Of a stretch of 64,000 bases of DNA, positions 1-12,588 are shown in pieces. This stretch comes from Ditylenchus dipsaci (Eukaryota; Nematoda; Chromadorea; Rhabditida; Anguinidae). Location: assembly GCA_004194705.1 (NCBI GenBank), contig SADC01001298.1:372001-436000 (forward strand), in the 5' to 3' direction. Each line of letters starts with the position of its first letter. The stretch's first letter is position 1. Both the position numbers and the translations under genes were made by a program. The notes beneath the pieces are model-generated. The model was given only the letters and a program-made list of their open reading frames with translations, did no database searches and was not told the DNA's origin.

Positions 1-211
1 TCGTAAAAATTTCAAAATTGAGCCAGCCCATTTCATAATACCAAACTCAAAAAGGACATGTAAAAGCGCAAAAACTAACTATGTTACCGTGCTCAGCATG
101 ATTGAGTTAGGGTATATAGTGTAAAATCTCGGAACCAAATTTTCCGCTATCGGCAACTTACTATTGGTCGAGGTCCATTCTTACAAAAAATTACTCTTAA
201 GCTATTGAAGA

Positions 212-597
212 CAAAACCATGATACCCACCCTTATGGTTGAAAAATGTAGGCTACCCAAATACCCATGAAAAGGTATTTTACCCCGTTTTGGTCACTGGA
301 GCTGATCAAAAAGAGTCTCTATTTGCATTTCTGATCAAGAGTCTTGCTCGTAATTATGTCTAAGGTGAGTGAGTGCGCGCATCTCTAACCTATATGCCCC
401 AAGCCCCGAAGGGGCTTGGGGTTGAGATGCGCACACCCACATACCTTAGACACAAATCAAAATATGTATGCATACCAGAGTTTCTTTATGCGGTAGGACC
501 CAGGTTATCTTTTAGTATTTTCATGAGTATCCAGGTGCCTTATACTTTTGCCCTATATACTCCACCCATAAGGGTGGGTATCATAGTTTTCACCAAA
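212..597. repeat. Inverted-repeat element with internal GC hairpin
   Basis: The ends are inverted copies of ATGATACCCACCCTTATGG (left about 218-236, right about 566-590). Inside, at 372-436, lies a strong hairpin: an outer stem GCGCATCTC / GAGATGCGC encloses an inner stem CCCCAAGCCCC / GGGGCTTGGGG with a GAA loop. The module just before it (about 284-372) recurs at 25,228-25,345, and related modules with different hairpin stems occur near 29.0, 33.7 and 61.5 kb. No coding capacity is seen. The remaining part of 1-896 holds nothing else I can name. Confidence 0.7.
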
Positions 598-896
598 ATT
601 TTTTCAATTTTTTTCTCAGAAATAACTTTCTTAACAGTTTTTTTCTACCCATTTGAAGTTATAAAACGTTGATAGAAGTTGATAAAACACCATTTTGGGC
701 GAATCACTTATAATATAGTTTAGCCCAATCATAGATTTTCTAAAATTTGGATGGGATGCTGTTTAGGCAAATCACAAAAGGGAGCTATTGAACAATAGGA
801 GCATCAGAATAATCAGCATGGAGGGACCATCTTTTGTGATTAAAAGAACTAACAAGGGACATATCAAAAATCCTGACTATGCTATCTTGTAGAGCA

Positions 897-2048
897 TACC
901 GTATTTCCTCTAATAGAGCCCCCGGGGGCTTTATTTTTCGATCAATCTCTAGATGGGGGCTCTATTAGAAGGGGGGGGGCTCTATTAGAGAGGGGGCTCT
1001 ATTTTTCAACCCTCAGAGCCTAAGGCATCGGCGAAAATTTAAGCCATAAAATTTAAATTATCAACTTTTTTGTTCGAAAATTCGAATAATAATCAAAGGG
1101 TTAACAATTAAAAACAGTTTTTAAAGATCAATATCGAGGGATTTTTTGCTGGGTGATTCTTTTTCTAGCACCAAAACACTCTTTTCTAGTACCAAGATAC
1201 TCCTTTCAAATACCGAAATTTGATTTTCATAGAATTTTTTTATATTTTTTTACCCATGAAGGTGAAGCTCTAAGTCTCAGCTTTCTAACAAAGCCTCAAA
1301 CTCATGTAAAAAGTTTCAAAAATGAAAAGATTACGCTGTTTGGATGAAGTAATTTATTCGACCAAGTTCCTCTATTAAAACCCCTCAATCTTTTATTTTT
1401 AAAAATCTTTCATTTAAAAAATATGTCTTATTGAACAACTGACTAGGAAAGGACCCTGACTGTGACCTGAGAAAACTTCGATATTAAGAATTATGCGTAT
1501 TGTTGCAGTTTCTGACAAATCTGGCTCCCCAGCTGTAAAGGTCCACAAAAAGCTGTATAACGATCACCCGAAATTCTAAAAGCACCTCGATACCCATATC
1601 ATGGTTTTTCGTAACTGATCCATGGGCCATAGATCATTTCTAAAGTTTTTGTTTGCTTTCAGAGCTGGGGAGACAGATTCGTAATAAAATTAGGCACGCT
1701 TTACAAGAGTAGGCGCTTGGAAAAATTCATCAAAATTTCCCCAGATCACAGTCAGGGACCCTTCCTTATGACATTCAGAACTATACGATCGTTTTCAATT
1801 TTCAAAAATTTTACGCACAAATGATCAAAAAAGTAAAACTTAATAGAAATTGCTACTAGAAAGTAGCATTTCGTACAAGGAAAGGGTATTTTGGTACTAA
1901 CATAGATAACACAGCTAACATAGTCATTTTTTTCGTCCTAATCCACTTTAAGAGGGGGGGCTCTATTAGAGAGGGGGGCTTTATTTTTAACTCAACCCCT
2001 AGAGGGGGGCTCTAATAGAGAGGGGGCTCTATTAGAGGAAATACGGTA
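897..2048. mobile_element. CCGTATTTCC-family MITE, copy A (word GGGGGCTC)
   Basis: The left end reads TACCGTATTTCCTCTAATAG and the right end is its inverted complement, ending in ATACGGTA; flanking TA on both sides suggests a TA target duplication. The word GGGGGCTC, in either orientation, is repeated several times inside each end (900-1015 and 1950-2040), separated by CTATTAGAG and TTATTTTTC spacers. The roughly 930-base core has no coding content; its part near 1,150-1,260 resembles sequence near 60,860-60,950. Family membership (Tc1/mariner-like) is inferred only from the TA flanks and inverted ends. Confidence 0.75.
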
Positions 2049-2184
2049 GTCGATTTCATGCTCGAAAAAATCTAATCTGGAAAATCGAGAAACATGTGAA
2101 AATGGGCCGAAATCGCCTTGGACCCCTGTGGATTCTTAAAACATTTTTTTACAGTCATATCTAATGAGTATTACCTAGTGATTA

Positions 2185-2354
2185 CAGTCAACTCCGGATT
2201 TAGTGTACACCTCGGTTGAGTGCACACCTGGATTGAATCATTTTGGCCGGCGGTTGATTAAAATGACTAGAATGAACCCTCGATTTAGTGTACACTAAAT
2301 TTAGTGTACACCTGGAGCCGGTCCCAGGGTGTACACTAAATCGGGAGTTGACTG
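2185..2354. mobile_element. CAGTC-family MITE (word TAGTGTACAC)
   Basis: It begins TA-CAGTCAACTCCGGATTTAG and ends with the inverted complement (CGGGAGTTGACTG). The word TAGTGTACAC or its complement occurs four times inside a 170-base element. CAG termini beside TA are typical of pogo/Tigger-type Tc1-mariner elements, so a non-autonomous member is likely. No coding content. Confidence 0.7.
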
Positions 2355-3803
2355 AATCCTAAAAGTTCCATCTCCACCTAGTCTCCTTTTTTATCAACTA
2401 AATAGTTGAAAAAAGTGATTAACTGGAATCGAACTTTTAAAGATGTCCTTGCATAGAAGTCTGACTGCAGAAAAATATATTTTAACAAATCAACAGGCGG
2501 ACCAAGCTAGCTTCTTTTTTGATGTTTTATCACGCCTCCAGATTGGATTTTTTGTGTTTGTTCTCCAAAACTTTTAAAATTCATACAGTGAATCGATCAG
2601 TGTTTATTATATGGTTGCTAGAATTTTTGAACCGAATCGTACAGTTCGATAGGTCCTGTTATGAGAAAAAATCGGATTAGAAAATACACCAATTATGCAA
2701 CCCCGTCAATTAATGTCCTGTTCAAAATGCCGAATTAGAAATCTCTGCAACCAAATATGCTATTGATATATGCTATTGTACAATTGCATACTGCCACATT
2801 TATAAATATTTTTGCACATCTGAAAAGCTGGGAGTCCACCAAAACAAACAATTTAGTGGCGGCAGTAATAGTAGTCAACAACACAATGATGAAAAAATAT
2901 TGGAAGCTACAACTTGTTTTAAATTTTTAACATATTTGCCAGTTTATTAATCCCCAGGACTAGAGGTAGGATTAGCAATGTCAGTAGTGGCAGTAAGCAA
3001 AAAAAACAGGGCGAGAATTGTGGCCGATTACTACTGCTCTCAATCCACTCTGCTGCTCAATTAACTTCTCTGTTAGGAAATCAATATGGCCAATAAAGGG
3101 GGCTTGTAATTAAGCACAACCAGGCAAATACATTTAATTCTTCGTTCATTTGGCTTGTTTTTAAAAGAAATTCAATCTTTTTGACAGACTCACCAAACAA
3201 CAACAACCCCAAGTGAACAACAAGCTAACAGGTGGGGCGCTTTGCTGTTTAATAAAATCAATAGCTCTGGGGCTTGTTCCTCTCTTGAGCTTGATAAATA
3301 GGTTGTTTTGAGTGGGAGAGAATCAATGAGTGGAACAGAGATGCACCACTCGCTGATTGGAAACCCTCCAAATTATTACTTCCAATGGTGCACAAATTAA
3401 CAGCAAAACCCATCCATTAATTTGGATAATGGAGTGGGGTGGAAAAAACCCAAAAGTTTTTGCAACAAATGTGTTTAGGACCAAAGATTTTGTTTTAGGA
3501 AATAAGAATCTCGTTGGGATGCTCGATTTCGAAAAAAAGCAAAACAGCTAGATAATTTCCATGCGTTGTTTGGTACACCAAATTATTTCTGGAAAACGGT
3601 ATGATCTGTAAATAAAGCTGAAAGAAGCAATAAGCTTGTTCAAAAAAGGTTGTTCTACGTCCCATGCATCAAGTTCACTAAAACAAAATCAAACGTAATT
3701 TTTTAGATCAATACTAGAGCCGTAGTGCTGGACACCACACTCAGATTTTGTCTTGGTCCTCTGTTGATCTGAAGGATAAATAATGGACTAATTTTCGGAA
3801 CAG
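2355..3803. other. Unassigned region; less AT-rich tract at about 2.7-3.35 kb
   Basis: No exon with good splice borders or codon pattern was found. The tract 2,780-3,350 is visibly less AT-rich and less repetitive than its surroundings and holds several TAATTA/ATTA motifs. Together with 4,600-5,079 it could be upstream regulatory DNA of the membrane-protein gene starting at 5,080. That is inference from position and composition only. Confidence 0.3.
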
Positions 3804-3983
3804 CCAACCCAGAAATTTGACTTGGTCCCGCAAGCTGTACGAAAATCTTGTTTTGCTTTTTTCTTGAGTTTTTTGGGCTTTTATTTTCAAATTTCACAAT
3901 TTTCTTCAAAAAAAGTAAAAGTTGGAAAAAACAAACTAAAACTTTTTACAAAAAAAGGAACCAAGCCAAATTTCTTGGGTTGG
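3804..3983. repeat. Short inverted-repeat element
   Basis: CCAACCCAGAAATTTGACTT on the left is mirrored by its near complement (AAGCCAAATTTCTTGGGTTGG) on the right. The sequence just inside (TTGGTCCC / GGAACCAA) is related to a GGTCCCCC-containing family also seen near 4.3, 57.1, 58.7 and 60.2 kb. A second small inverted repeat, 4,233-4,333, has ends reading AAGTTATGCC and GGCATAATTT. Neither codes for protein. Confidence 0.6.
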
Positions 3984-4599
3984 TGTTTTGAAACTGCCCC
4001 GTTTTCCATTTCGACAAAAGAGAGAAGGAATCTTAATTTCCATAATTTTTAAGATTCGCAAATAGGTAATATTTAAAAATGACCGCTAATTTCTATAAAA
4101 AATGACCGTAAATTTTACATTTTTATTGATTAGGTATATTCTCACAGTCATTGCAAAGGTATTTTTGCAATAATCGAAGCAAAATAGTTGAATTATTATA
4201 AAAATATTCGAAATATTAGAGGTTGACTTAGGAAAAAAAGTTATGCCCTGGTGAATGTAACTAAAGACCACAAAGGAGACCAAGACATTTTGACAGAACT
4301 TCGATTCACCTAAGGGGGACCGAGGCATAATTTCCGTATAATCACATGTTCAAATTTGTCTCTCAGCAAACATCTAGATATTCCCAAAGTGATTTCAGCA
4401 GAAAATATATCAATGCGATTTAAAAAAATACAACTGATGGGTTTTGGAATCTTTCTTAAATTACAGTCAAACATTTGATATATTAGGTTGGTTTTGAGTA
4501 GTAATTTGTAGATGTAATGATTTGAAAATTTCACTTCAAAAACAACATTTTCAAAAAGGAAATTTTTGTAAAAAAGCTTTTTTCGGCCAACTGGTGTCA

Positions 4600-5079
4600 A
4601 CTATTTGTATTTTATCAAATAATACAGGCTCTAACTCAAGCAGCATAATACGGTAAATGTTATCATAGTCAAGCTCAAGATACAAGCAAAAAAGGTTCTG
4701 TCTAAATTGCCGAAATCAGTAATAAATACCTAAACAATTGGCAAGGCTAGGTGCACTGGTACAACTAATTTAATAAAAACTAATAATACAGCCTGGGAGG
4801 CACTCAATTAAACCATTAGTAAAGCGTGGAATAGCCATTTTTATAGCAGGGTTTTTTATAGCACAATTTTGACCGGCTATTGCAGTGCAATGTGTGGTGA
4901 TATGGGTGGATGGGGGCATCTTGCCGGCTGGTTTGAGAAACAACCTGGCGCAACCATGACAACTACTCTGCCAAACAGGCTGGCCATGTATGGCCAGCTA
5001 ATATGAGGGACTGCTAGTGCTTAGATGAGCCGAATAGTGCCTATTGCTGCCCTGAATTTGCAATTTAGCGCCTTGCTAA
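4600..5079 (+). promoter_or_regulatory. Presumed upstream region of the membrane-protein gene
   Basis: This is the unique, less AT-rich sequence immediately before the ATG at 5,080. TATA-like strings (TTTTATAG) occur near 4,848 and 4,863, but I cannot show which, if any, is used, and no initiator or spliced-leader acceptor stands out. The call rests on position only. Confidence 0.25.
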
Positions 5080-8000
5080 ATGAGATTTTTGAAGGGCTTG
5101 CTAGCTGTTCTTTTTGCTCTGTGCTCAGGTCAGTCGTTTTCCTTCTTTGCTTTCATTCAAGCGTCCAACCTTTTTTATTTATTTTCAGTAAAAGGACAAA
5201 GCAATAAGACTAGCTTGCCCTACTCCTCACTCCATCTTCTTACAGCAGGTATGAATTTGGCGGCTCTATATGTGATCGCGCGTACCCAAAAAAACAGCCT
5301 TGGTCTCCCCTGTAGATTTTTTAGAAATTTCATAGCTAAACTCTGTATGAATTTCACCTCGAGGTGTTATTTATAGAGCTTGAAAACCTTCGTTTGGGAA
5401 AATTTGTCAAATTTCAAAGAACACTTTTTCACAAAAAATCACTCCTTAAAATTCTCAAAAATGCGAGAGATTTGAAATATATGATCTTTATAGTCGTTTG
5501 TTCTTTGTTTTTGACTCAAATTTTAAGTGTGCAGTGGGATTTATTGCTTTCAAATAGTGTAAAAAAAATCGTGAAGGACGTGAAAAAATGACAACAAATT
5601 ATTAAGACTAGAATGTAGTCCTTGATTTCTTCTAAAAAACTGTGATAGGAAATTGAAAAAATATGTAGGAGGAAAAATTCATGCTTTCCAAAACGAATTT
5701 GAATTTCCAAAAATCGTCAAAAAAAAGAAACCGAAAATTGTTAACTGTCTTGAAGGTTTGATTTTCTGATTTCCCGCCTTTTTCGATTTTTTTTTTGAAA
5801 GCAATTCTGCAGTTTGTAAGACATTTTTTAACCCCGTTGAACATGCGCTTGCCGCCCCTAAGCCTAAACACTAAGTAATTACAGGTATTACAGTTACTGC
5901 GAAAAAACATAATTCCAATAAAAAAAATCCGAAAATGACACAAAAGGGGCCACAATCTCGTGAAAATTCGCAATTTCAGATATGAAAATAATTATGAGCT
6001 TTTATAACAATATTCTATGTACAAATCTTATCGTAACACCAAGCTACAACCCTCCCTCCCCCGCTGGTTCAAAATGGGCAATTCTTTTTATTGTCCCAAA
6101 TATACTTTTTTTTGTCAGACAAATTTAGAATTTGACACCAATCAAGATTTTTTACAAATTATATCATAAAAGTTTTTAATTTTGAACTTCCAGTCGTACT
6201 AAGCCGTTGACCATTGCAGATCCATAATTTTAATTATGGCTCTATATGTGTTCGACCGGCTCCTGGAAAAATATGACTTTGCAAAGAAATTTTTTTAATA
6301 GCCTCAAAAACCATTAATTCTCACTTTTTTACCACCTCCAGGCAAAAAATGTTCATATAAGAAACCTGAAAATTTTATTTCCAAGTTATTAATTTCCAAG
6401 CTTATTTTTTTTCTAAACTTGAAAGCCGTCCGAACACAAATAGAGCCCAAGTCATTACGAAAATTAATAAAATCACCGCAAAGATACAATTTTGACTTTT
6501 CAGTAGGCTAACTAAAATTTCTTGAATAATGAAATGTTTCCATCCCACCACACATCCCACTAGATATTTTAGCAAAATCCGTGAGAACATTATTAATTTT
6601 TTAAGCATTTCCGTCTTAGTCTCTGCCTAAGCCAAACATAATTTACAGAACTAGGAATCCAGCAACTACCTAAGACAGAATGGAGTCGCCTCCAATCTCG
6701 CCTACAAATACTCATTGGGATGGCTTTCCAGCAAGCTACCCTTCTTCGCTTAGGAGCCAGCCACTCCAGCCTGTTGCAATCCCAAGGACCCAACTCGCCC
6801 AGTCCATTTACTGTACAGGTAATCCTACCAAATTCTAATAAAACAAATACCACACAAAATAGTGAAACCCAACAAAGCATTCTTAAGTGTTCAAGAACAA
6901 AAAAAAGGAGCGCGACTTCCCTCTCCCAACACCAAAGCAATAAAAAAGTGTTGTGTGCGTATGCAAAAGAATAGAAAAGCAAGTAGTAAAGGAAGGTGCC
7001 GGCAGCAATAACAGCAGCAGCAGCAGCCAGTCAGCAATGCATAAACAGAAAAAGTCTTCCGCTCTTGGCACAAAGCAATAGACAAGTGGCTGCTGGCATA
7101 GCCCTGGGAATGGCTGTGCCCCACACTCACTCATACAATCCCCCTCCTCCTCCCCCGAGCACTAGTATTATATTAAGCCGTAAAAGAGTGAGGAAGAAGG
7201 CCAGCCTGCTCCACTCAACACCAAAGAAAGAAAGTATATGGGAGAATTTTTTGTTGTTGGGCAAATGGCACTCTGCCTGTGTGTGTGCAACCCATCATCT
7301 TCTTTAAAATGCACATACTCTTTGCCTCCTACCAGGGCTCCCCCACCTTGGGAATGCATCGGGAAGCCATGTTGTTCTAGCTGCTGGCGAGAAAATTCCC
7401 TCAATTGTTCAACCATTCATCCCCCTCCAGCTGAATGTGTATATCGCTGGTGGCCGGCCAAGACAAAAGCCTGGACAGAGAAAATGAGATTGTGCTGGCT
7501 GAGAAAGCCAGCCTAATCTTTTCTGCTGGGTTTCAGTGAGTGCTGCTGCCCCAGCTATCGATCATCCCCCTTTTTTGCTGCTGGGTTGCAGTGGTTGTCA
7601 TCACTGCTGTGTGACTCCTCTTTCGGGATGGCTAAACAATTTTTTTTCGGCTGGGGGTAGGGGCATAGAGAGGGCACTTTGCAACGGCTGACTCAAATGC
7701 ACAAAATGCTAGGATTAAATGGTGCTGGTGGTGTTGCCCAGTTCGTAATTTTTGGGAAGTTTTTTTTGAGACTGATTTGACTCGGGCAAAAGATGAATTG
7801 GGTGTTGATAGAGTGGGGCTGTGCACTTATTTTGGAGTTTGTTTAGGAATTCTTTTTTTTGAAAGCAAATTGCTCGGGAATGAGATGTGTTAGGGTAGTG
7901 TGAGAGAATAAGGAATATAGGGAGATTGTGATGGTAGGAAAAAATGCTGCAAGCAAAGTTTTAGTTGTGTAAATAATGTATATCTATCAGATAAATAAAT

Positions 8001-11000
8001 TATTTATTTTGAGCAAGTCATTGGATCGTCAAAATTACAAATATCAACGTTACCGGAACATAAACCCCTGCACCCACCCCACCCTCCCAAAAGCCACTGC
8101 AATATGACCCCAGTTAAAGAATAATCACAGCTTAATTTTTTTGTATATTTTTCTTTCAAAAATTTGGTTATGATACTTATCGAAAAAATTCACTGACTAT
8201 TATAAATGGGCGCGAACCAGAAAATTGTTTTTTTAATAAATGGCTCGTTCAGATACCCGGAGTTAGAGTTGGCGTTGAAGTTAGAGTATTTGGCAACGTG
8301 AACTCCAACTCCGATTCCAACGCCAACTGCAACGTGTTCACGAAGAGGGAGTTGGAGTATCACTGATTAGTGAAGGCCTTTTATGCCTGAAATCTGTACA
8401 TTTCGCCCCTCTATGAGCTATTAGTGGCGGCAGCCTTGCAACTATGAGTCTGAACAGTCAAGAAGCCTAAAAAATAAAAAAGTTTTGGCGAAAAACGCGC
8501 CCTCCATTCAGGGATACTCCAACTCCTACTTCGAGAGCATGTTAGAGTTGGATTATTTTGCATCGTGAACACCCCTTACTCCAACTCTGGGTTTCTGAAC
8601 GAGCTTTAAGGTTCATAGATGCCTCAGGTGAAAGATCAACGTGAAAGATTTTGGATTAAGGTGAAAGACACGATGCCTCAGGTGATCTTTCCCCTGGGGC
8701 ATGGTTAGAGGATAGAAGCTCATAAAAAACAAAAGCAAAATTTTTTTATATTTTTATTTGCCGGTTTTAGCATATCAGCTGGCGCTGCCAACCGGTTAAT
8801 AGCGACAGATGTTGATCGACCATAATAGAAGAGGGAGTTTTTTGATCGACCATAATAATTTTTATAGTCGATCGGTTGATCGACCATAATAACTGTGGAT
8901 CTGTCGGTTGGTAAACTTAAAGCTGAGCCAAGACTGCTTGTTAATTGCAAGAATCGACAAGGGTATGCAAGCAAAAAATATTAGAATCTCGTCCACACAA
9001 TCGTTTTTAAAATATCCCTCACAAAAAATACCTCAACTAGAAAGAACTATTGCTTTAAGGTCTAAACACATTTACATCCATACCTGCACGCTCTGAAAAA
9101 TCAGCGCCGGCGCCCGAAAAATAGCGGCGCCGTAGTAAAAAATATGTTTTTGACTTAAAAACTTTTGTTTTTCGCTGTCACGATTTTACTTGCGGCTAAT
9201 ACTAAAAAGCAAAGTGTAAAAAATGTAAAATGCTAGAAGTATTTAAAAAATTCAGTGCGGCGCCGGGTAGTCGGCGCCGGGCGCCGACGCCAGTATAAAA
9301 GGGGCGCCGGGCGCCCGTGCAGGTATGTTTTCATCAACGCAGCCAACAGCACCGAAATTTCACTGACGCAATCGTACTTTCTGACGGACTACTTACTGCA
9401 ATAGTTTGTTACTCAATGCAAAGAATTTTTTTTGATGGTTTTCGTATCTAAATGGGAATAAGAACAAGAATAATCAAAAAAACCAAAATAATATCCGAAA
9501 AAATCACTGATTTATTGTTGTTGCCCAAGCAATAAAAACATTCTTATAACAGCAGTATGAGCAGTTGACCTGCTGCTGCTGCTTCTCCAGCTCTACAATT
9601 TATTATACCACCCGACAACAACATAATCCAAAATTTATGAAATTATGAAAGCATTCTAACACACAATTTATTGCCACAACAGATGGCAAGCATTGACAGC
9701 AGTGGCAGTCTGCCGCACAATTTAGGCTTGTTTTCTAAATCGCAGAAAAATAATAATGGTGTAGATGTGTGATCCACAAATATACGAGTTAATCCTTTGA
9801 TAAGTTCGCAAAGTAAAATCAGAAAAACGATTATTGGTTCTAAGATTAAAACAGAAATTAATTATCTTGGTAATAATCTCAGCTACTAAGCAAATTTCAG
9901 ATATTGTCAGCAGAAGAGAGGCTCGAAGGAGGCACCCAAATCGACTTTCTGGTGCTTTTACAAGGCAGTCCTGTGTTGGCTCAGGTACTTGAAATGCTAA
10001 AAATATCAGTTTTACCAAAGTCAAGTCCCGAGGTTGCCACATTCAAAACACGTTCACAATGTGTGTCAGCCCAAGTGCTGACCTAAGCGTTCTTGGTTCT
10101 TTTGCATAGACCTCTATAAAAGACCTCATAAATAGAGATATTCTCTAAATATTTTATAAAGGTCATTTGGATAAAAGAAAAAAAAACCGCCTTCTTTTAA
10201 CGCGGGAAGGGCTATAAACTTTTTTTCTCCATGGATAATTTTTCTCTGTTGGAATGATCTTGTAGCTAAGATTGAGGGCCTCAAAATGAGCTATTGACTG
10301 ACTGCATTCAACTGAAAAAGTATTGGACAAAATGCTTAAGTCCGTATTCAGGTCGACACTCGATCGTGTGTGCAGGATTTAAAAAAGAAAAAACCTACGT
10401 GTCGACCTAAGCCTAAGCATTTTTTCCCAATATTTTTAATCAAATGTAGTCTGTCAATAGCTGATTTTGAAGCTCTTAGTCTTAGCTAAAGATAGCCTTG
10501 GCAGGAGAAGGGGTTTTTTTAGCATATTACTCCTTCCCGGCTTCCGTCCTGGAAAACTATTTATTTTTGTCCTGTCACACTAGAAAATTTAAGCTAAAAA
10601 TCCTAGACGTCCCGTCCCGCCCGACGCAAATTTGGCCATATTTCCATCCCAGATCTCCATCCCGGAAAATTTTTAAAACCTGTCCCGTCCCGGTTTTTTA
10701 TTTTATTTTTTTCTTGTCCCGTACCGAAATATGCCATATGTCATCTCTAGTCCTAGTATTAACAGAAAAATAAATAAAATATGGGAAAAAAGTACAGCCT
10801 TTCGCGCGTTAAAAAAATGCTAAATCTCGCACTCAGTTCAACACTCCTTGTGAACGTGCCTTAAAAGGGCATGCCCACGCTAATAAGAGGTGGTGCCCGG
10901 GAATTCGAAATTTATTTCTAGTCATTAAACTTCTGTACGGACTCTTCAACTTGGTTTCTAACAAAACAAGGCCTAGAATTTAATTTTAGGTATGGTTTTG

Positions 11001-11906
11001 TTAGAAACCAAGTTGAAAAATTCGCACATAAGCTCACTGATTAGGAAAATTCATTGAATTCTGGAACACCACCTATTATTAGCGTGGGCATGCCCCTTTA
11101 AATGATAAATCAGAAAAAAATTGAAGTTAAATCTATTTATTATAAACAAAATCTAGTTTACTTGAAATTGTTTTTATAAAAAAATAAAGCAAATCTCTAG
11201 GGTTGGCAAGTGCTCGGAATTTTCAAGAACTCGATTCGACATGACACTTGAAATTTTCTAGTACTAGTTTTTAGTACTTGACATGTGTTTGACTTTCATA
11301 AAGCTCGTTCATCGAAAGGGTAAGAGAATATAGAAAGATATTAATCTCAGCTTCAAAGTGGCATTTTTCGTGGGCTGTGTCTTAGACTACTGAACACGTT
11401 TAGGTAGTTGCTGAAGACTTGTCATTGATGACACTTTCCCACTTTTCTGCCATTCTACAGTATCCTGTGCTCTACATTGGTTGTAAGTCGGCTTTTTTGA
11501 ATTTGTCCAGACAACAAGTAACAACACTAATACACACACAGAAACCCTAGTTTTAGCCAAATACCAGAAGCAGGTGGTGGAGGGCTCTCGGTGGTGGATC
11601 ATAGGTAAATGCAAATAATATATGCTATCAACTCCTACTCCCATTTCCTCCCATTTAGCAATTTTAATCGGCAGTGGATTCATAATTGCGTTGTGCGGCT
11701 GGGCTCTGCTCTTCCTCTACTACAACACTTGTGGCAGACCAGTGGTTGTGAAGCAAACAGAGGACAACAAGTTCACTGGTGATGTGACTAAAAAATTGGA
11801 GGCCAATGCAAATGTAGTGGATGATGGTCTATGGACTACAGTAATCCCACGGCCTCATTCTCCTGTGATGGGACAGCATGAAAAAGAGATGGAAAGCACA
11901 CGGTAG
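5080..11906 (+). CDS. Type I single-pass membrane protein, 210 aa, six exons, complete
   Basis: Six exons join in frame with GT/AG borders: 5080-5128, 5189-5248, 6649-6818, 9901-9984, 11461-11482, 11659-11906. The ATG at 5,080 opens a classic signal peptide (MRFLKGLLAVLFALCS, residues 1-16). An ectodomain of about 110 residues follows. It includes a helix-like stretch (TEWSRLQSRLQ) and the segment GGTQIDFLVLLQGSPVLA, whose layout before the membrane recalls SEA-type domains (weak resemblance). A hydrophobic membrane segment (ILIGSGFIIALCGWALLFLY) and a hydrophilic tail of about 60 residues end at TAG 11,906. Exon phases (1, 1, 0, 0, 1) match at every junction, and there are no stops or frameshifts, so the gene looks functional. 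Introns are 60, 1,400, 3,082, 1,476 and 176 bases, and the larger ones carry MITEs. I do not recognise the family and infer only a cell-surface role. Confidence 0.8.
6890..7660. other. Less AT-rich intronic tract with CAG/CTG-rich segments
   Basis: Lying in the large third intron of the membrane-protein gene, this stretch is more complex and GC-richer than surrounding DNA. It contains CAGCAGCAGCAGCAG near 7,015 and many GCTG/CAGC motifs. It opens short ORFs on both strands, but none has convincing splice borders or codon bias. A smaller tract of the same character lies at 9,540-9,720 (CTGCTGCTGCTGC at about 9,570). Intronic regulatory DNA is the simplest reading, not demonstrated. Confidence 0.3.
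8243..8604. repeat. Inverted-repeat element with GTTGGAGTT words
   Basis: Ends are GCTCGTTCAGATACCCGGAG and the complement of TCTGGGTTTCTGAACGAGC. Variants of AGTTGGAGTT / AACTCCAACT recur at least six times near both ends, giving this copy its own private word. It lies in intron 3 of the membrane-protein gene and has no coding content. Confidence 0.65.
8788..8911. repeat. Short inverted-repeat element (word TTGATCGACCATAATA)
   Basis: CCAACCG...CGACAGAT on the left is matched by ATCTGTCGGTTGG on the right. TTGATCGACCATAATA occurs three times in between. The element lies in intron 3 of the membrane-protein gene. Confidence 0.6.
9079..9327. mobile_element. hAT-like MITE with GGCGCCG words
   Basis: Terminal inverted repeats CATACCTGCACG / CGTGCAGGTATG are flanked by near-identical 8-mers (TTTACATC left, TTTTCATC right), suggesting an 8-bp hAT-type duplication with one change. 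GGCGCCG-type GC-rich words are clustered at both ends in an otherwise AT-rich element of 249 bases. It lies in intron 3 of the membrane-protein gene. Confidence 0.65.
10095..10188. repeat. Short foldback, copy 1
   Basis: GGTTCTTTTGCATAGACC is mirrored by GGTCATTTGGATAAAAGAA plus a tail. A better preserved second copy (GGTTCTTTTCTTTTATCCGG and complement) lies at 35,346-35,438 inside a larger element. Confidence 0.55.
10261..10493. repeat. Inverted-repeat element
   Basis: The arms run from about TAGCTAAGATTGAGGGCCTC inward and mirror the right side (GCTCTTAGTCTTAGCTA), including GAGCTATTGACTGACTGCAT versus TGTAGTCTGTCAATAGCTG and AAATGCTTA versus TAAGCATTT. Immediately after it, 10,500-10,730 carries five or more CCCGTCCCG-like words, another copy-specific reiterated motif. 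No coding content. Confidence 0.6.
10861..11101. mobile_element. piggyBac-type MITE (TTAA flanks)
   Basis: A 241-base foldback begins TTAAAAGGGCATGCCCACGC and ends with the complement (GCGTGGGCATGCCCCTTTAA). TTAA at both ends is the target duplication expected for piggyBac-type transposition. A central stretch (AACTTGGTTTCTAACAAAAC) is also mirrored. It lies in intron 4 of the membrane-protein gene. Confidence 0.75.
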
Positions 11907-12588
11907 CTTATAAGTGGCTAATTTTGTCAAGAGTGTCAAATTCGAAAGAGCCAAAATAAGCCTGTGTTGCAGGACTAATTGGTCTACAAATACAGGGTGT
12001 TTTTATAGAGACTTTTTGCGGCTATACCTTTTAAATTTACGATATTTTCGGTTAGAGGCAGAAACAGGTCGGAGCTCGAGTCGCATGAGCCGAATTCGAT
12101 GATTCCAGCCCAAATCATACTGAAACCCCACCCCTAGCTACTTACGCCGATATTTCTCGAGACTGAGAGATTCTCGGTGGTAGGCTAAAATACCCTTTTT
12201 AGGACTTTTGACCGTGGCGAGAATTTTCTAAAAATCAGTTAAATCGGTGTTAGACAACCGATTTGACCGATAAAAAAAGGGAAAAAGAAGAAACCCTAAT
12301 AAAGGGATTTCAACCTACGGATTGTAGTCTACAGAAGCTCAATAATCGACGCTACTCGGTTTTAGACCCGCTAAAATGAGTAGCTTCCAACAATCTTCAC
12401 AGAAAAAGCACCATCAAAAGTTTGACTTTATATGCATTTAAATTTCTAGAAAAAATATGCGTCTTTACGCAAAAAAGATAAAAGATCCCCTTATTTTTTT
12501 GCAAGAAATGTCAAAAAGTGTTTATTCACACTAGTCCAGTAAAAAATAGCAAGGTTTACGAATTCGACGAATTCTGGTTTTGTAAATA

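Noticed and set aside
401..425. GC hairpin as a transcription terminator
   Set aside because: It belongs to a dispersed repeat (R2), has no T-run, and the genome is eukaryotic.
6593..7516. Several 80-130-codon ORFs on both strands
   Set aside because: Apart from the exon 6649-6818, these overlap one another, have low-complexity or Cys/Leu-rich translations and lack splice signals; they reflect the less AT-rich composition.
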